The notes under the pieces: generated by a model
Database searches by the model: none
Told to the model about the DNA's origin: nothing
The model's input: only the letters and a program-made list of their open reading frames with translations
Made by a program: the position numbers and the translations under genes
From: Bacteroidales bacterium
GTDB lineage: Bacteria > Bacteroidota > Bacteroidia > Bacteroidales > ML635J-15
NCBI GenBank assembly: GCA_017620015.1
Contig: JAFZRE010000032.1
Location: 119,009 to 183,008 of the forward strand
Direction: 5' to 3'
Length of the DNA stretch: 64,000 bases
Shown here: positions 42,453-51,346 of the stretch, piece after piece
Layout: every line of letters starts with the position of its first letter
Position numbering within the stretch: the stretch's first letter is position 1

Positions 42453-43508
42453 ATGAAGAAGACTATATTTATAACAGGTGGTGCTGGCTTTATCGGCTCG
42501 CACGTAGTGAGATTGTTTGTGAATAAATATCCTGAATACCAAATTGTTAACGTAGATAAACTGACGTATGCAGGCAATCTTGAAAACCTGAAGGATGTAG
42601 AAAAAGCTCCTAACTATAAGTTTGAAAAGGTTGACATTGTTGACTATGAAGCAATAAAGTCGCTGTTTGCAAAGTATTCGCCCGATGCGATAATACATCT
42701 TGCAGCCGAAAGCCACGTTGACCGTAGCATTACCAATCCGCTGGAATTTATCTATACCAACTTTGTCGGTACTGCAAATCTGTTGACCGCTGCCCGCGAC
42801 TTCTGGAAGGGCGACTACGACAGCAAGCGTTTCTACCACATATCCACCGACGAGGTTTACGGTTCGCTTGGCAACGAAGGTTTCTTCAAGGAGACAACTC
42901 CATACTCGCCACGTTCGCCGTATTCGGCATCGAAGGCTAGTTCCGACCACCTCGTTCGTGCTTACCACCACACTTTCGGAATGAATGTTGTTTTGTCGAA
43001 TTGCTCCAACAACTACGGTCCGAACCAGTTTCCTGAGAAGCTTATTCCGTTGTCAATCAATAATATAAAGAACAATAAGCCAATTCCAATCTACGGAAAG
43101 GGACTCAACGTTCGCGACTGGTTGTTCGTTATCGACCACGCTCGTGCAATCGACTGCATTTTCCACAATGGCAAGAATGGCGAAACATATAATATAGGTG
43201 GCAACAACGAATGGACAAACATCGCATTAATCAAGAAGTTATGCGAAGTTATGGACAGAAAGCTCGGTCGCGAAAAAGGAACCTCCGAAAAGTTGATAAC
43301 ATACGTTACCGACAGGGCAGGACACGATCTTCGTTATGCTATCGATTCTACCAAGTTGCAGACCGAATTGGGATGGAAACCGTCGTTGCAGTTCGAAGAA
43401 GGTATAGAAAAGACTGTTGACTGGTATCTGGCGAACGAGGAGTGGCTCAACAGGATAGTTTCGGGTGACTATGCAAAGTATTACGAACAAATGTATAAGA
43501 ACAGATAA
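42453..43508 (+). CDS. rfbB: dTDP-glucose 4,6-dehydratase
   Basis: This 351-residue short-chain dehydrogenase has GGAGFIGSHVV (NAD binding), HLAAESHVDRSI, STDEVYGSLG and YSASKASSDH (catalytic Tyr-x3-Lys). It converts dTDP-glucose to the 4-keto-6-deoxy sugar for rhamnose and other deoxysugars of surface glycans. The other rml genes are not near. hutH follows 24 nt downstream, probably co-transcribed. Confidence 0.95.
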   Translation: MKKTIFITGGAGFIGSHVVRLFVNKYPEYQIVNVDKLTYAGNLENLKDVEKAPNYKFEKVDIVDYEAIKSLFAKYSPDAIIHLAAESHVDRSITNPLEFIYTNFVGTANLLTAARDFWKGDYDSKRFYHISTDEVYGSLGNEGFFKETTPYSPRSPYSASKASSDHLVRAYHHTFGMNVVLSNCSNNYGPNQFPEKLIPLSINNIKNNKPIPIYGKGLNVRDWLFVIDHARAIDCIFHNGKNGETYNIGGNNEWTNIALIKKLCEVMDRKLGREKGTSEKLITYVTDRAGHDLRYAIDSTKLQTELGWKPSLQFEEGIEKTVDWYLANEEWLNRIVSGDYAKYYEQMYKNR

Positions 43509-43532
43509 AAATAAAAGCAAAAAAATATTAAA

Positions 43533-45017
43533 ATGGAAACATATTACATTGGAACAGAAAGATTAACGCTTGACAAATTAGAAGAAATCATTGAAAGCGG
43601 ATGTGAAATCGCCTTGTCGGAAGAGGCAATAAAGAACATTGAGCATTGCCGTAACTACTTGGACGAGAAGATGAAGAATCGCGAAAAACCGATTTATGGT
43701 ATCACTACCGGTTTCGGTTCGCTGTGCAACACTTCGGTTTCGGAAAACGAACTTGAGCAGCTTCAGGAAAACCTTATCAAGTCGCACTCCTGCGGTATGG
43801 GCGAAGAAGTTGAGCAGCGCATTGTCCGCCTGATGATGTTCTTGAAAGTCAAGAATATGTCATACGGTATTTCGGGCGTTTGCGTATCTACCGCACAGCG
43901 TCTTGTCGATTTCTACAACAAGGGCATAACTCCGGTTGTTTACCAGCTTGGTTCGCTTGGCGCATCGGGCGACTTGGCTCCGCTGGCTCACATAACCCTT
44001 GCAATGCTCGGAATGGGAGAGGTTTACTACAAGGGACAGAAGCGCGAATCGGCCGATGTTCTCCGCGAACTCGACATGGAACCGCTCCGCCTGAAATCGA
44101 AGGAAGGTCTTGCGCTCATCAACGGAACCCAGTTTATGCTTTCGCACGCTATCGATGCTTTGTTGCGTGGCCGTAAGATTTTGAAGAACGCAGATATAAT
44201 TGCTACAATGTCTCTCGAAGGTTTCAATGGGCTTGCTGATCCGTTCACCGAGAACCTTCACACCATCCGTCCGCACAAGGGCCAGATCAAGACTGCACAG
44301 AACATCCGCGCATACCTTGCTGGTTCGGAATTGCAGAAGCAGACAAAGACCACAGTACAGGACCCGTATTCGTTCCGTTGCGTTCCGCAGGTTCACGGTG
44401 CTTCAAAGGATGCTTGGAACTATGTTGCAAGCGTTGTGGAAACCGAAATCAACTCGGTTACCGACAATCCAATGGTATTCCCGGATGACGACCTCGTACT
44501 GAGTGGCGGTAATTTCCACGGACAGCCTCTGGCAATCGTCATGGACTTCCTGTCAATTGCTATGGCTGAAATCGGTAGCATTTCAGAACGTCGTATCTAC
44601 CGTCTTATCAGTGGTGATAGGGGATTGCCGGCATTCTTGGTTGCAAAGCCAGGTCTCAACAGCGGTTTTATGATTCCGCAATATACTGCAGCATCTATCG
44701 TTAGTCAGAACAAGCAGTTGTGTATGCCAGCAAGCGTTGACTCGTTGTCATCTTCCAACGAGCAGGAAGACCATGTAAGTATGGGAGCAAACGCAGGAAC
44801 AAAGCTGTTGCGCGTTGTTGCAAACGTAGAAAGAGTTCTTGCTATAGAATGCTTTGCTGCAAGCCAGGCATTGTATTTCCGTGAACCGCTCAAGCCGTCG
44901 CCGTTCATTCAGGAATTTGTAAAGGATTTCCGCAAGGAAGTTCCAATCGTTCAGGACGATACAATTATGTACAAGCTGATGAACAAGTCGCTTGAGTTCT
45001 TGAAAAACAGAAAATAA
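43533..45017 (+). CDS. hutH: Histidine ammonia-lyase
   Basis: This 494-residue MIO enzyme has the Ala144-Ser145-Gly146 triad in GSLGASGDLAPLAH that forms the prosthetic group, ITTGFG, and SHSCGMGE at 84-91; the Ser-His pair favours histidine over tyrosine or phenylalanine. It makes urocanate and ammonia. No other hut gene lies in the window, so the pathway role is uncertain; a tyrosine or phenylalanine lyase is less likely. Confidence 0.88.
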   Translation: METYYIGTERLTLDKLEEIIESGCEIALSEEAIKNIEHCRNYLDEKMKNREKPIYGITTGFGSLCNTSVSENELEQLQENLIKSHSCGMGEEVEQRIVRLMMFLKVKNMSYGISGVCVSTAQRLVDFYNKGITPVVYQLGSLGASGDLAPLAHITLAMLGMGEVYYKGQKRESADVLRELDMEPLRLKSKEGLALINGTQFMLSHAIDALLRGRKILKNADIIATMSLEGFNGLADPFTENLHTIRPHKGQIKTAQNIRAYLAGSELQKQTKTTVQDPYSFRCVPQVHGASKDAWNYVASVVETEINSVTDNPMVFPDDDLVLSGGNFHGQPLAIVMDFLSIAMAEIGSISERRIYRLISGDRGLPAFLVAKPGLNSGFMIPQYTAASIVSQNKQLCMPASVDSLSSSNEQEDHVSMGANAGTKLLRVVANVERVLAIECFAASQALYFREPLKPSPFIQEFVKDFRKEVPIVQDDTIMYKLMNKSLEFLKNRK

Positions 45018-45043
45018 TTTAGTTTAAGGATAGTTACAAACTT

Positions 45044-45073
45044 AGGGTAATCCGTATGGGTTGCCCTTTTTTT
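45044..45073 (+). terminator. Rho-independent terminator after hutH
   Basis: AGGGTAA/TTGCCCT stem (one G-T pair) with a 10-nt loop and T run. Behind it (45090-45210) is a degenerate stretch of CAAACTTTGAAAC and AAACGCCGTAGGCA words, similar words also near 56610-56660. Confidence 0.8.
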
Positions 45074-45270
45074 GCAGGCATTGACAAACTTTGAATATAA
45101 AACATTGAACCCAGAACGGCGTCAAGCCATTCAAACTTTGAAACGGGCGTTAGCCCATCAAACGCCGTAGGCACTGAAACGGCGAAGCCATTCAAACTTT
45201 AAAACATTTATGTGTTATTAAATGTTGATAAAATCGCTTTCCGATTAAAATTTGAGCGAAAAATATTTTA

Positions 45271-45279
45271 TATTTTTGC
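45271..45279 (+). promoter_or_regulatory. -7 box of the acidic protein-M28-rsmI operon
   Basis: TATTTTTGC, 29 nt before the ATG at 45309, with TTTG at 45251-45254. Confidence 0.6.
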
Positions 45280-45308
45280 CAACAAAATTTTCAAAAAAGA
45301 ATATTGAT

Positions 45309-46433
45309 ATGGCAACGGCAAGTGATTTGAAAGCAAAAGTGGCAAAAATCTCAACAATTGTTGAATATCTTGAAGATGAGCAGATAAGCCAAATTGAAAA
45401 AGATATTTTGCTACAGGCTGTAAGGGAATTGTACTCTGATATATTGGTGACGAAAGTCGGTGATTCTGTTGGAGAAGAACCTGTCGCAGAAGAAGAAAAG
45501 GAGGTTGTTGAAGAAACACCTGTTCAAGAAGAAAAACCGACAGAACCACCAGTTGTAACCATTCCTTTCGATGCAGGGGACTTCGATTTCAACGATTTGT
45601 TTGATAATGAAGAGGAAAAGGTTGAGGAGGCTACTGCTGAAGAACCTGTCGAAGTGGAAAACTTGGCAGACGAGACAGAAGAAATCTCGGATATGCCAGA
45701 GGAGTTTGTTGAAGAACAAAATGCTGATATTTATGATGAAATAGAAGATTCTGAGATGCAGGATGATGTTGACGAGGTTGCTGCGGAAGAACCGGCTGGA
45801 GAAAATGATTATTTTACTCAAAGCGAGTCCGTTACGTCCGATTTTGATGAAGCGGTATCATCTGCCGAAGCAATCGAAGATGTTGTTCCCGAAGAAAATA
45901 CAGAGCCAGAAGTTATTGCAGAGGTAGAAGAACAAGTTGTCGAAGAACAACCTGCAGAAGTTGTTGAAGAGCCTGTAACTGAAGAACCTGCAGAACCAAC
46001 AGAACCTGTTGCCGATGAACAACCAGAAGGAATTCCAGAACCACAAGAGGAGGAAAAGCCAATAGTGGTTGAGCAGATTCATCAGGAACCAGAGCCCGAA
46101 AAGGTGATTACTCTTGGCGAGCAATTGGGTCAGTCGAGGCAGGAGTCATTGAACGACAAATTTGCAAACAATAAGAGTGCCGACCTTTCGAGCAGCATAG
46201 GGCTTAAGCCAATTTCTGACATCAAATCGTCGATACCGCTGGGAGAAAGATTCCTGTTTACCCGAACTCTATTTTCGGGAAGCGGAGCACTTTTTGAATC
46301 AACCGTGGCTGCACTCAATGGAATGTCGAGCATGGAGGAGGCAGAAGGCTATATCCGTACAAACTTCAACTGGGATATGGAGTCGTCAACGGTCGCCAAC
46401 TTCATGAACATCGTTCGCAGAAGATACTTGTAG
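45309..46433 (+). CDS. Acidic Pro/Glu/Val-rich protein with conserved C-terminal domain
   Basis: Starting at 45309 (MATASDLKAKVAKI) the product has 374 residues: a helical N-terminal part (about 1-45), a long acidic spacer rich in EEP/VEE (about 60-275) and a C-terminal folded domain (about 280-374) with PLGERFLFTRTLFSGS, SMEEAEGYI and NFNWD. No signal peptide or membrane segment. The C-terminal domain is familiar from unannotated Bacteroidota proteins. It lies 3 nt before the M28 gene, so co-transcribed. Confidence 0.75.
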   Translation: MATASDLKAKVAKISTIVEYLEDEQISQIEKDILLQAVRELYSDILVTKVGDSVGEEPVAEEEKEVVEETPVQEEKPTEPPVVTIPFDAGDFDFNDLFDNEEEKVEEATAEEPVEVENLADETEEISDMPEEFVEEQNADIYDEIEDSEMQDDVDEVAAEEPAGENDYFTQSESVTSDFDEAVSSAEAIEDVVPEENTEPEVIAEVEEQVVEEQPAEVVEEPVTEEPAEPTEPVADEQPEGIPEPQEEEKPIVVEQIHQEPEPEKVITLGEQLGQSRQESLNDKFANNKSADLSSSIGLKPISDIKSSIPLGERFLFTRTLFSGSGALFESTVAALNGMSSMEEAEGYIRTNFNWDMESSTVANFMNIVRRRYL

Positions 46434-46436
46434 AAT

Positions 46437-47711
46437 ATGTTGCGTAAAAGCTTGATAATATCGTTTGTTCTGCTTTCCGTCGTTTCGCTGTCGGCACAGA
46501 ACCTCGACAGGGTAAGGCAACACATACAGACTATGTCGTCGCCTGAATTTCACGGACGTGGATACACTTTCAGCGGTTCTGACAAGGCTGCCAAGTATAT
46601 TGCCGACGAGTTTAAGTCGCTGGGAGTGAAACCGTTTGGTAAGTCGTACTACCAGAACTTTTCCTATGATGTGAATACTTTTCCTGCAAAGATGAAAGTT
46701 TCTATCGACGGAAAGGAAATGCAACCCGGAACCGACTTCGTGGTGGGGCAGATGATGCCCACGACAAAGGCTTCGTACGAACTTTTTCTGCCCGATTCGC
46801 TTCTGCTGAACGATACGGTTGCATTTATGACACGCTATTTTGCCGAGGACTGGTCGAAAAAGATGCTTGTAATCGACTATGCGCAGACCGCCAATAAGGA
46901 AATCAAGATGTTTTATATCAAGGTCTTGTACGGCAATACGCGCTTTGGTGGAATTATGGAACTTATTCCCGAGGAACTTGTGATGTCGGTTGGCAAGATA
47001 CAGCAGGATTATCCTGTAATCAAGCTGAAACGCGAATCTTTCGACAGGTCGGCAAAGACGGTGTCGATTGACATAACCGCTAAGTTGAAGAAGAACTTTG
47101 CCGCCAAGAATGTTATCGGCTATGTGGAAGGCAAGAATCCTGACAAATATTTTGTCTTCTGCGGTCACTACGACCATTTAGGGACGCTTGGAAAGGACGC
47201 TTATTTCCCTGGTGCGCAGGACAATGCCTCGGGAACGGCTATGGTTCTCGACCTTGCTGCATATTATGCAAAACATCAGCCCGAATACACTATGGTGTTC
47301 ATGCTCTTCTTCGGAGAGGAAGCTGGTTTGCTCGGTTCGTCGTATTATGTTGAGCATCCGTTGTTTCCGCTCAACCAGATTGTTATGGGCGTGAACCTTG
47401 ATATGGTCGGCACAGGCGACGAAGGCATAACTGGTGTAAATTTTGAAGAGGAAAAATATTCCGATGTGTGGAATCTTTTCAGCAGCATAAATGATGAAAA
47501 CAAGTACTTTGACCCGATAAAACAGCGCAAGGCGGCTGCCAACAGCGACCATTATTCGTTCAATCGAAAGGATGTCAGGTTTATTTTCATCTATACGATG
47601 GGACCAGGCACCTATTATCATAATGTGAAGGACAAATACGAAACCTTGTCGTTTACGGGCTACGGAAGTTTGTTCGGACTGCTAACTAAATTCGTGGAGA
47701 GATATGAGTAA
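46437..47711 (+). CDS. Secreted M28 metallopeptidase
   Basis: This 424-residue protein has a signal peptide (IISFVLLSVVSLSAQ) and a zinc aminopeptidase domain: CGHYDHLG, GAQDNASGTA, FFGEEAGLLGS with the catalytic Glu, and NLDMVG. It should release N-terminal residues from peptides in the periplasm or outside. A PA-like insert seen in some members is partly present (about 100-200). It overlaps rsmI by 8 nt. Confidence 0.93.
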   Translation: MLRKSLIISFVLLSVVSLSAQNLDRVRQHIQTMSSPEFHGRGYTFSGSDKAAKYIADEFKSLGVKPFGKSYYQNFSYDVNTFPAKMKVSIDGKEMQPGTDFVVGQMMPTTKASYELFLPDSLLLNDTVAFMTRYFAEDWSKKMLVIDYAQTANKEIKMFYIKVLYGNTRFGGIMELIPEELVMSVGKIQQDYPVIKLKRESFDRSAKTVSIDITAKLKKNFAAKNVIGYVEGKNPDKYFVFCGHYDHLGTLGKDAYFPGAQDNASGTAMVLDLAAYYAKHQPEYTMVFMLFFGEEAGLLGSSYYVEHPLFPLNQIVMGVNLDMVGTGDEGITGVNFEEEKYSDVWNLFSSINDENKYFDPIKQRKAAANSDHYSFNRKDVRFIFIYTMGPGTYYHNVKDKYETLSFTGYGSLFGLLTKFVERYE

Positions 47712-48408
47712 ATTGTATTTGGTGCCAACGCCGGTCGGAAATCTCGAGGATATGACTTTCAGGGCTGTAAATGTGCTGAAGTCGGTGGATTGTATACTTG
47801 CCGAGGATACACGTACATCGGCGGTGCTTATGAAGCATTATGGCATTACTACTCCGCTGGTTAGCCATCATAAGTTCAACGAACACAAGACCTCCGAAGG
47901 CGTTGCCGAAAGGATTCTTGGCGGGCAGGATATTGCTCTTGTAACCGATGCCGGTACGCCGGGGATTTCAGACCCTGGATTTCTGCTTGTGCGCACCTGC
48001 GTTGAAAAGGGCGTGGATGTTGAATGTCTGCCTGGGGCTACGGCATTTGTTCCTGCCTTGGTAAATTCGGGTTTGCCCTGCGAAAGGTTCACTTTCGAGG
48101 GATTTCTTCCGCAGAAGAAGGGCAAGAACAAGAAGGTGCAGGATTTGGCAGAGGAGGAGAGGACTATGATTTTCTACGAGTCGCCTTTCCGTCTGGTGAA
48201 GACTTTGGAACTTTTTGCCCAGTATTTCGGCGAAGAAAGGCAAGCTTGCGTATCGCGCGAGATTTCGAAACTTCACGAGGAGAATTTCCGTGGCACCCTG
48301 AGGGACTGCATCGAGCATTTTTCGCAGAAGGATGTCAAGGGCGAGATTGTCATCGTAGTGGAAGGGAAGAACAGGAAGGTAAGGAATGCGGAAAATGAGG
48401 AAGAATAA
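47704..48408 (+). CDS. rsmI: 16S rRNA (cytidine1402-2'-O)-methyltransferase
   Basis: This 234-residue tetrapyrrole-methylase-fold protein has LVPTPVGNLEDMTFRA, EDTRTSAVLMKHYG, DAGTPGISDPG and CLPGATAF, diagnostic for RsmI. It methylates C1402 of the 30S decoding centre. The short C-terminal end is rich in Lys/Asn/Glu. Its start lies inside the M28 gene, so translation is coupled. Confidence 0.96.
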   Translation: MSKLYLVPTPVGNLEDMTFRAVNVLKSVDCILAEDTRTSAVLMKHYGITTPLVSHHKFNEHKTSEGVAERILGGQDIALVTDAGTPGISDPGFLLVRTCVEKGVDVECLPGATAFVPALVNSGLPCERFTFEGFLPQKKGKNKKVQDLAEEERTMIFYESPFRLVKTLELFAQYFGEERQACVSREISKLHEENFRGTLRDCIEHFSQKDVKGEIVIVVEGKNRKVRNAENEEE

Positions 48409-48528
48409 GCCGCTGGAAACATTGCTGTTAATAAAATATTGAAAAATTCTCGAAATCTCAGGCAACGAAATTGATGTTTCAGTTGTCATAGGTGAAAAGG
48501 GTTTTATGTATAATTTAAATTTTGAGCG

Positions 48529-50796
48529 ATGAAAAGATTAGTTTTAAGCTCGGCACTTATGGTGTTTGTGGCGGTTTTATGCAATAATGCATTTGCATAC
48601 GACTTTTCGGCAGTTTGCGAAAGCGGACAGACATTATATTATAATATTACATCGGATACTGAACCATATACGGTGGAAGTAACCCGTAAGAATCTCGCCA
48701 CGCAAACAGGTAATCTTATAATACCAGAATCGGTTTCATACAATGGTATTGAATATTCTGTTACAAGCATTGGCAATTGGGCATTTGTTCAATGCACAGA
48801 ACTGATTTCAGTAATTATTCCCAATTCGGTTACTAATATTGATGGTAGTGCATTTAGGGATTGTTATAGTTTGACATCCGTAAATGTTACTGATTATGTT
48901 ACGAATATTAGCGGTTATGCGTTTTATGGTTGTCGCAGTCTGTCATCATTAACAATTCCTAATTCCGTTACTAGTATTGGTTATTATGCTTTTTTTAATG
49001 TTAGAAATGTCGTATATAATGGAACAGCAACAGGTAGTCCATGGGGAGCTTTGACTATTAACGGATATATTGATGGTCATCTTGTGTATTCGGATGATAC
49101 AAAGACAGACTTGACAGGTTGTAGCATATTTGCGACAGAAGTTACTATTCCTAATTCTGTTACAAACATTGGAGATTATGCTTTTGCTGAATGTAAAGAA
49201 CTTGCTTCTATTACGATTCCCAACTCAGTAATTTATATCGGGAAATATGCATTTTCAAATTGCGAGTCACTTATAATGGTAAACATCCCGAATTCAGTTG
49301 GTTATATTGGGGATTGTGCATTTGAGCAATGCAAAGCTCTTACATCAATAAGTATCCCAAATCTCATAACAAGAATTGAACGAGGTGCATTTATGTATTG
49401 CAAAGGACTGACATCTGTAACGATCCCTAACTCAGTAACGAGTATTGGGAATGGTGCATTTGAATATTGTAGCGGACTGACATCTGTCATTATACCTAAT
49501 TCGGTCACAAGCATTGAAGAATATGCGTTTGGGCAAGTTAGAAACATCGAGTATAATGGTACTGCAACAGGAAGTCCGTGGGGAGCATTTACAGTAAACG
49601 GATTTATTGATGGTTATCTCGTATATTCTGACGAGACGAAAACTAACTTGACAGGGTGCAGCGCATTGGCAATAGAAGCAGTCATACCTAATTCTGTCAT
49701 AAATATTGGCAGTTCTGCATTTTTCGAATGCGAAAATTTATTATCTATATCAATCGGTAATTCGGTTGAGAGAATTGGAGATTATGCATTTTGTGGCTGT
49801 CGCAGCCTTACTGGGGAATTAATAACACCTAATTCTCTAATTAATATTGGACGAGAAGCATTTATTAATTGCGATGGCATCTCATCAATAACATTGGGTA
49901 ACTCTATTACAAGTATCGGTGCCGGAGCGTTTTATGCTTGCAATAGTTTAGACACAATTATTTCTCTTGCATCAACTCCACCAGCAATAGAATTATTGAC
50001 ATTTCAAGGCGTTCCTCAGGATATTCCTGTCATTGTTCCTTGTGGTAGCGTGTCCGCATACAGAAATGCGGAATATTGGAGCGACTTTACAAATATACAA
50101 TCGGAGTGCAATTATACACTTTCTGCATTTTCTTCGGATTCGAACTTTGGGACAGCAAGTGGAGGTGGAACATATCTTGAAGGTACGGTTGCAACAATCG
50201 AGGCTACAGCCTACGATGGTTATGCTTTCCTCGAATGGAACGATGGCAACACCGAAAATCCGCGCACAATTGAAGTGATTTCAGACACAACATTTATTGC
50301 CACTTTTGCTATTGCACGAACAGTAACCATAGAATCATCAAATACCGATATGGGGTATGTAATTGGAAGTGGCGTTTATGCCGAAGGTGCTGAGGTTGAA
50401 ATTACTGCCGTACCATACGAAGGCAATCGTTTCGACCATTGGGTTGATGTTGATAATCCGTCGAGAGATTTTAACACTGACAATCCGCGTACGATAGTGG
50501 TTTCGGGTGACATTACATATATTGCTGTATTTGAGTCAGAGGATGCCATTGAAGATTATAATGCAACAGAAATCGCCCTCTTCCCGAACCCAACCACCGA
50601 CATTCTCAACATCACATCATCCGAAACCATTTCGGAAATCGAGTTTGTAAATGTGATGGGGCAGGTTGTAAAGAGAATGGAAGTAAATGCGGACAATGCG
50701 GTTTGCGATGTGGAAGATTTGAAGGCAGGGGTGTATGTGGTAAGAATCCACGCTGGAGGAACGGTTGTTTCCCAACGCAAATTTGTAAAGAAATAG
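48529..50796 (+). CDS. BspA-like LRR protein with T9SS sorting domain
   Basis: This 755-residue secreted protein has a signal peptide (about 1-23), then about 16 BspA-type LRR_5 repeats (SVTSIGNGAFEYCSGLTSV style, about 60-500), two divergent InlB B-repeat-like segments (GTVATIEATAYDGY, EGAEVEITAVPYEG), and a C-terminal type-A sorting domain of type IX secretion (ALFPNPTTDILNI, GVYVVRIHAGG). It should be carried over the outer membrane and shown on the surface; BspA-like proteins mediate adhesion. This implies an intact T9SS elsewhere. Confidence 0.92.
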   Translation: MKRLVLSSALMVFVAVLCNNAFAYDFSAVCESGQTLYYNITSDTEPYTVEVTRKNLATQTGNLIIPESVSYNGIEYSVTSIGNWAFVQCTELISVIIPNSVTNIDGSAFRDCYSLTSVNVTDYVTNISGYAFYGCRSLSSLTIPNSVTSIGYYAFFNVRNVVYNGTATGSPWGALTINGYIDGHLVYSDDTKTDLTGCSIFATEVTIPNSVTNIGDYAFAECKELASITIPNSVIYIGKYAFSNCESLIMVNIPNSVGYIGDCAFEQCKALTSISIPNLITRIERGAFMYCKGLTSVTIPNSVTSIGNGAFEYCSGLTSVIIPNSVTSIEEYAFGQVRNIEYNGTATGSPWGAFTVNGFIDGYLVYSDETKTNLTGCSALAIEAVIPNSVINIGSSAFFECENLLSISIGNSVERIGDYAFCGCRSLTGELITPNSLINIGREAFINCDGISSITLGNSITSIGAGAFYACNSLDTIISLASTPPAIELLTFQGVPQDIPVIVPCGSVSAYRNAEYWSDFTNIQSECNYTLSAFSSDSNFGTASGGGTYLEGTVATIEATAYDGYAFLEWNDGNTENPRTIEVISDTTFIATFAIARTVTIESSNTDMGYVIGSGVYAEGAEVEITAVPYEGNRFDHWVDVDNPSRDFNTDNPRTIVVSGDITYIAVFESEDAIEDYNATEIALFPNPTTDILNITSSETISEIEFVNVMGQVVKRMEVNADNAVCDVEDLKAGVYVVRIHAGGTVVSQRKFVKK

Positions 50797-50957
50797 GAGT
50801 GCCTACGGCAGAAATTTGACAAATTGGATTCAAATTGAACAAATAGGATTTGTAAAATTTGTTTAGATTTGAAAGATTTAACTTCGTTGAGGGCTTCGCC
50901 GTTCTCGCGAAGCGACTAAAAAAATCAAGGACGCTTCAATGCTGTCCTTTTTTGTTG
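50796..50957. repeat. Terminator-linked repeat, copy 1
   Basis: GGAGTGCC...GGCAGAAATT, TTTGTAAAATTTGT-TAGATTTG, TCTCGCG-AGCGACTAAAAAAA and then a terminator (AAGGAC/GTCCTTTTTT, 50928-50957). The same order recurs at 57587-57733. Confidence 0.75.
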
Positions 50958-50989
50958 TTTGGTGTATTCTCTTTTTTTTGTAATTTTGC
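50958..50989 (+). promoter_or_regulatory. Promoter of the AbiE-type pair
   Basis: TTTG at 50958-50961, a 19-nt spacer and TAATTTTGC at 50981-50989, a full match. The box ends 3 nt before ATG 50993 and 9 nt before ATG 50999, so the mRNA is probably leaderless. Confidence 0.75.
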
Positions 50990-50998
50990 AATATGTTA

Positions 50999-51346
50999 AT
51001 GGCGCACGACAAAAACGGACAAATTGAGAGGAAAAAGTATTTTCTCTTGAAGCAACTTGAAGATAAAGGTTGCCTATGGTCGTGTGCTCCACAGCCAGAA
51101 GGCAAGATTGATGATGAACTGTTGATTGAGAAGGCATTGCTGTATCTTGAATTTGAAGATTTGCACAGATTGTGCGAATTGTATCCAATAAGATATGTAA
51201 AAGATGTTTGGCGCAAGCGTCTGGTTTCGCAGGGCGAATATTATGGCATAATCAATTGGCTACTTGCAGCAATGTTTTTTGATATTAAGAAACCTGACAG
51301 ATATTTGAAAATATATGGAAAACCAAGATTGGAAGTTAGGTCTTAA
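50999..51346 (+). CDS. AbiE-type antitoxin candidate (DUF6922-like)
   Basis: This 115-residue protein (MAHDKNGQIERKKYFLLKQL; 50993 is an alternative start) is helical with LCELYPIRYVKDVWRKRLV and IINWLLAAMFFDIKKPDRYL, typical of the DUF6922 proteins that precede AbiEii-like nucleotidyltransferases in Bacteroidota. It would be the antitoxin/regulator of a type IV-like system. It overlaps the next gene by 32 nt. Confidence 0.75.
   Translation: MAHDKNGQIERKKYFLLKQLEDKGCLWSCAPQPEGKIDDELLIEKALLYLEFEDLHRLCELYPIRYVKDVWRKRLVSQGEYYGIINWLLAAMFFDIKKPDRYLKIYGKPRLEVRS

Noticed and set aside
45090..45210. CAAACTTTGAAAC words as a regulated repeat or RNA
   Set aside because: Degenerate low-complexity text, also seen near 38265-38310 and 56540-56660 in other forms; no fixed unit or structure.
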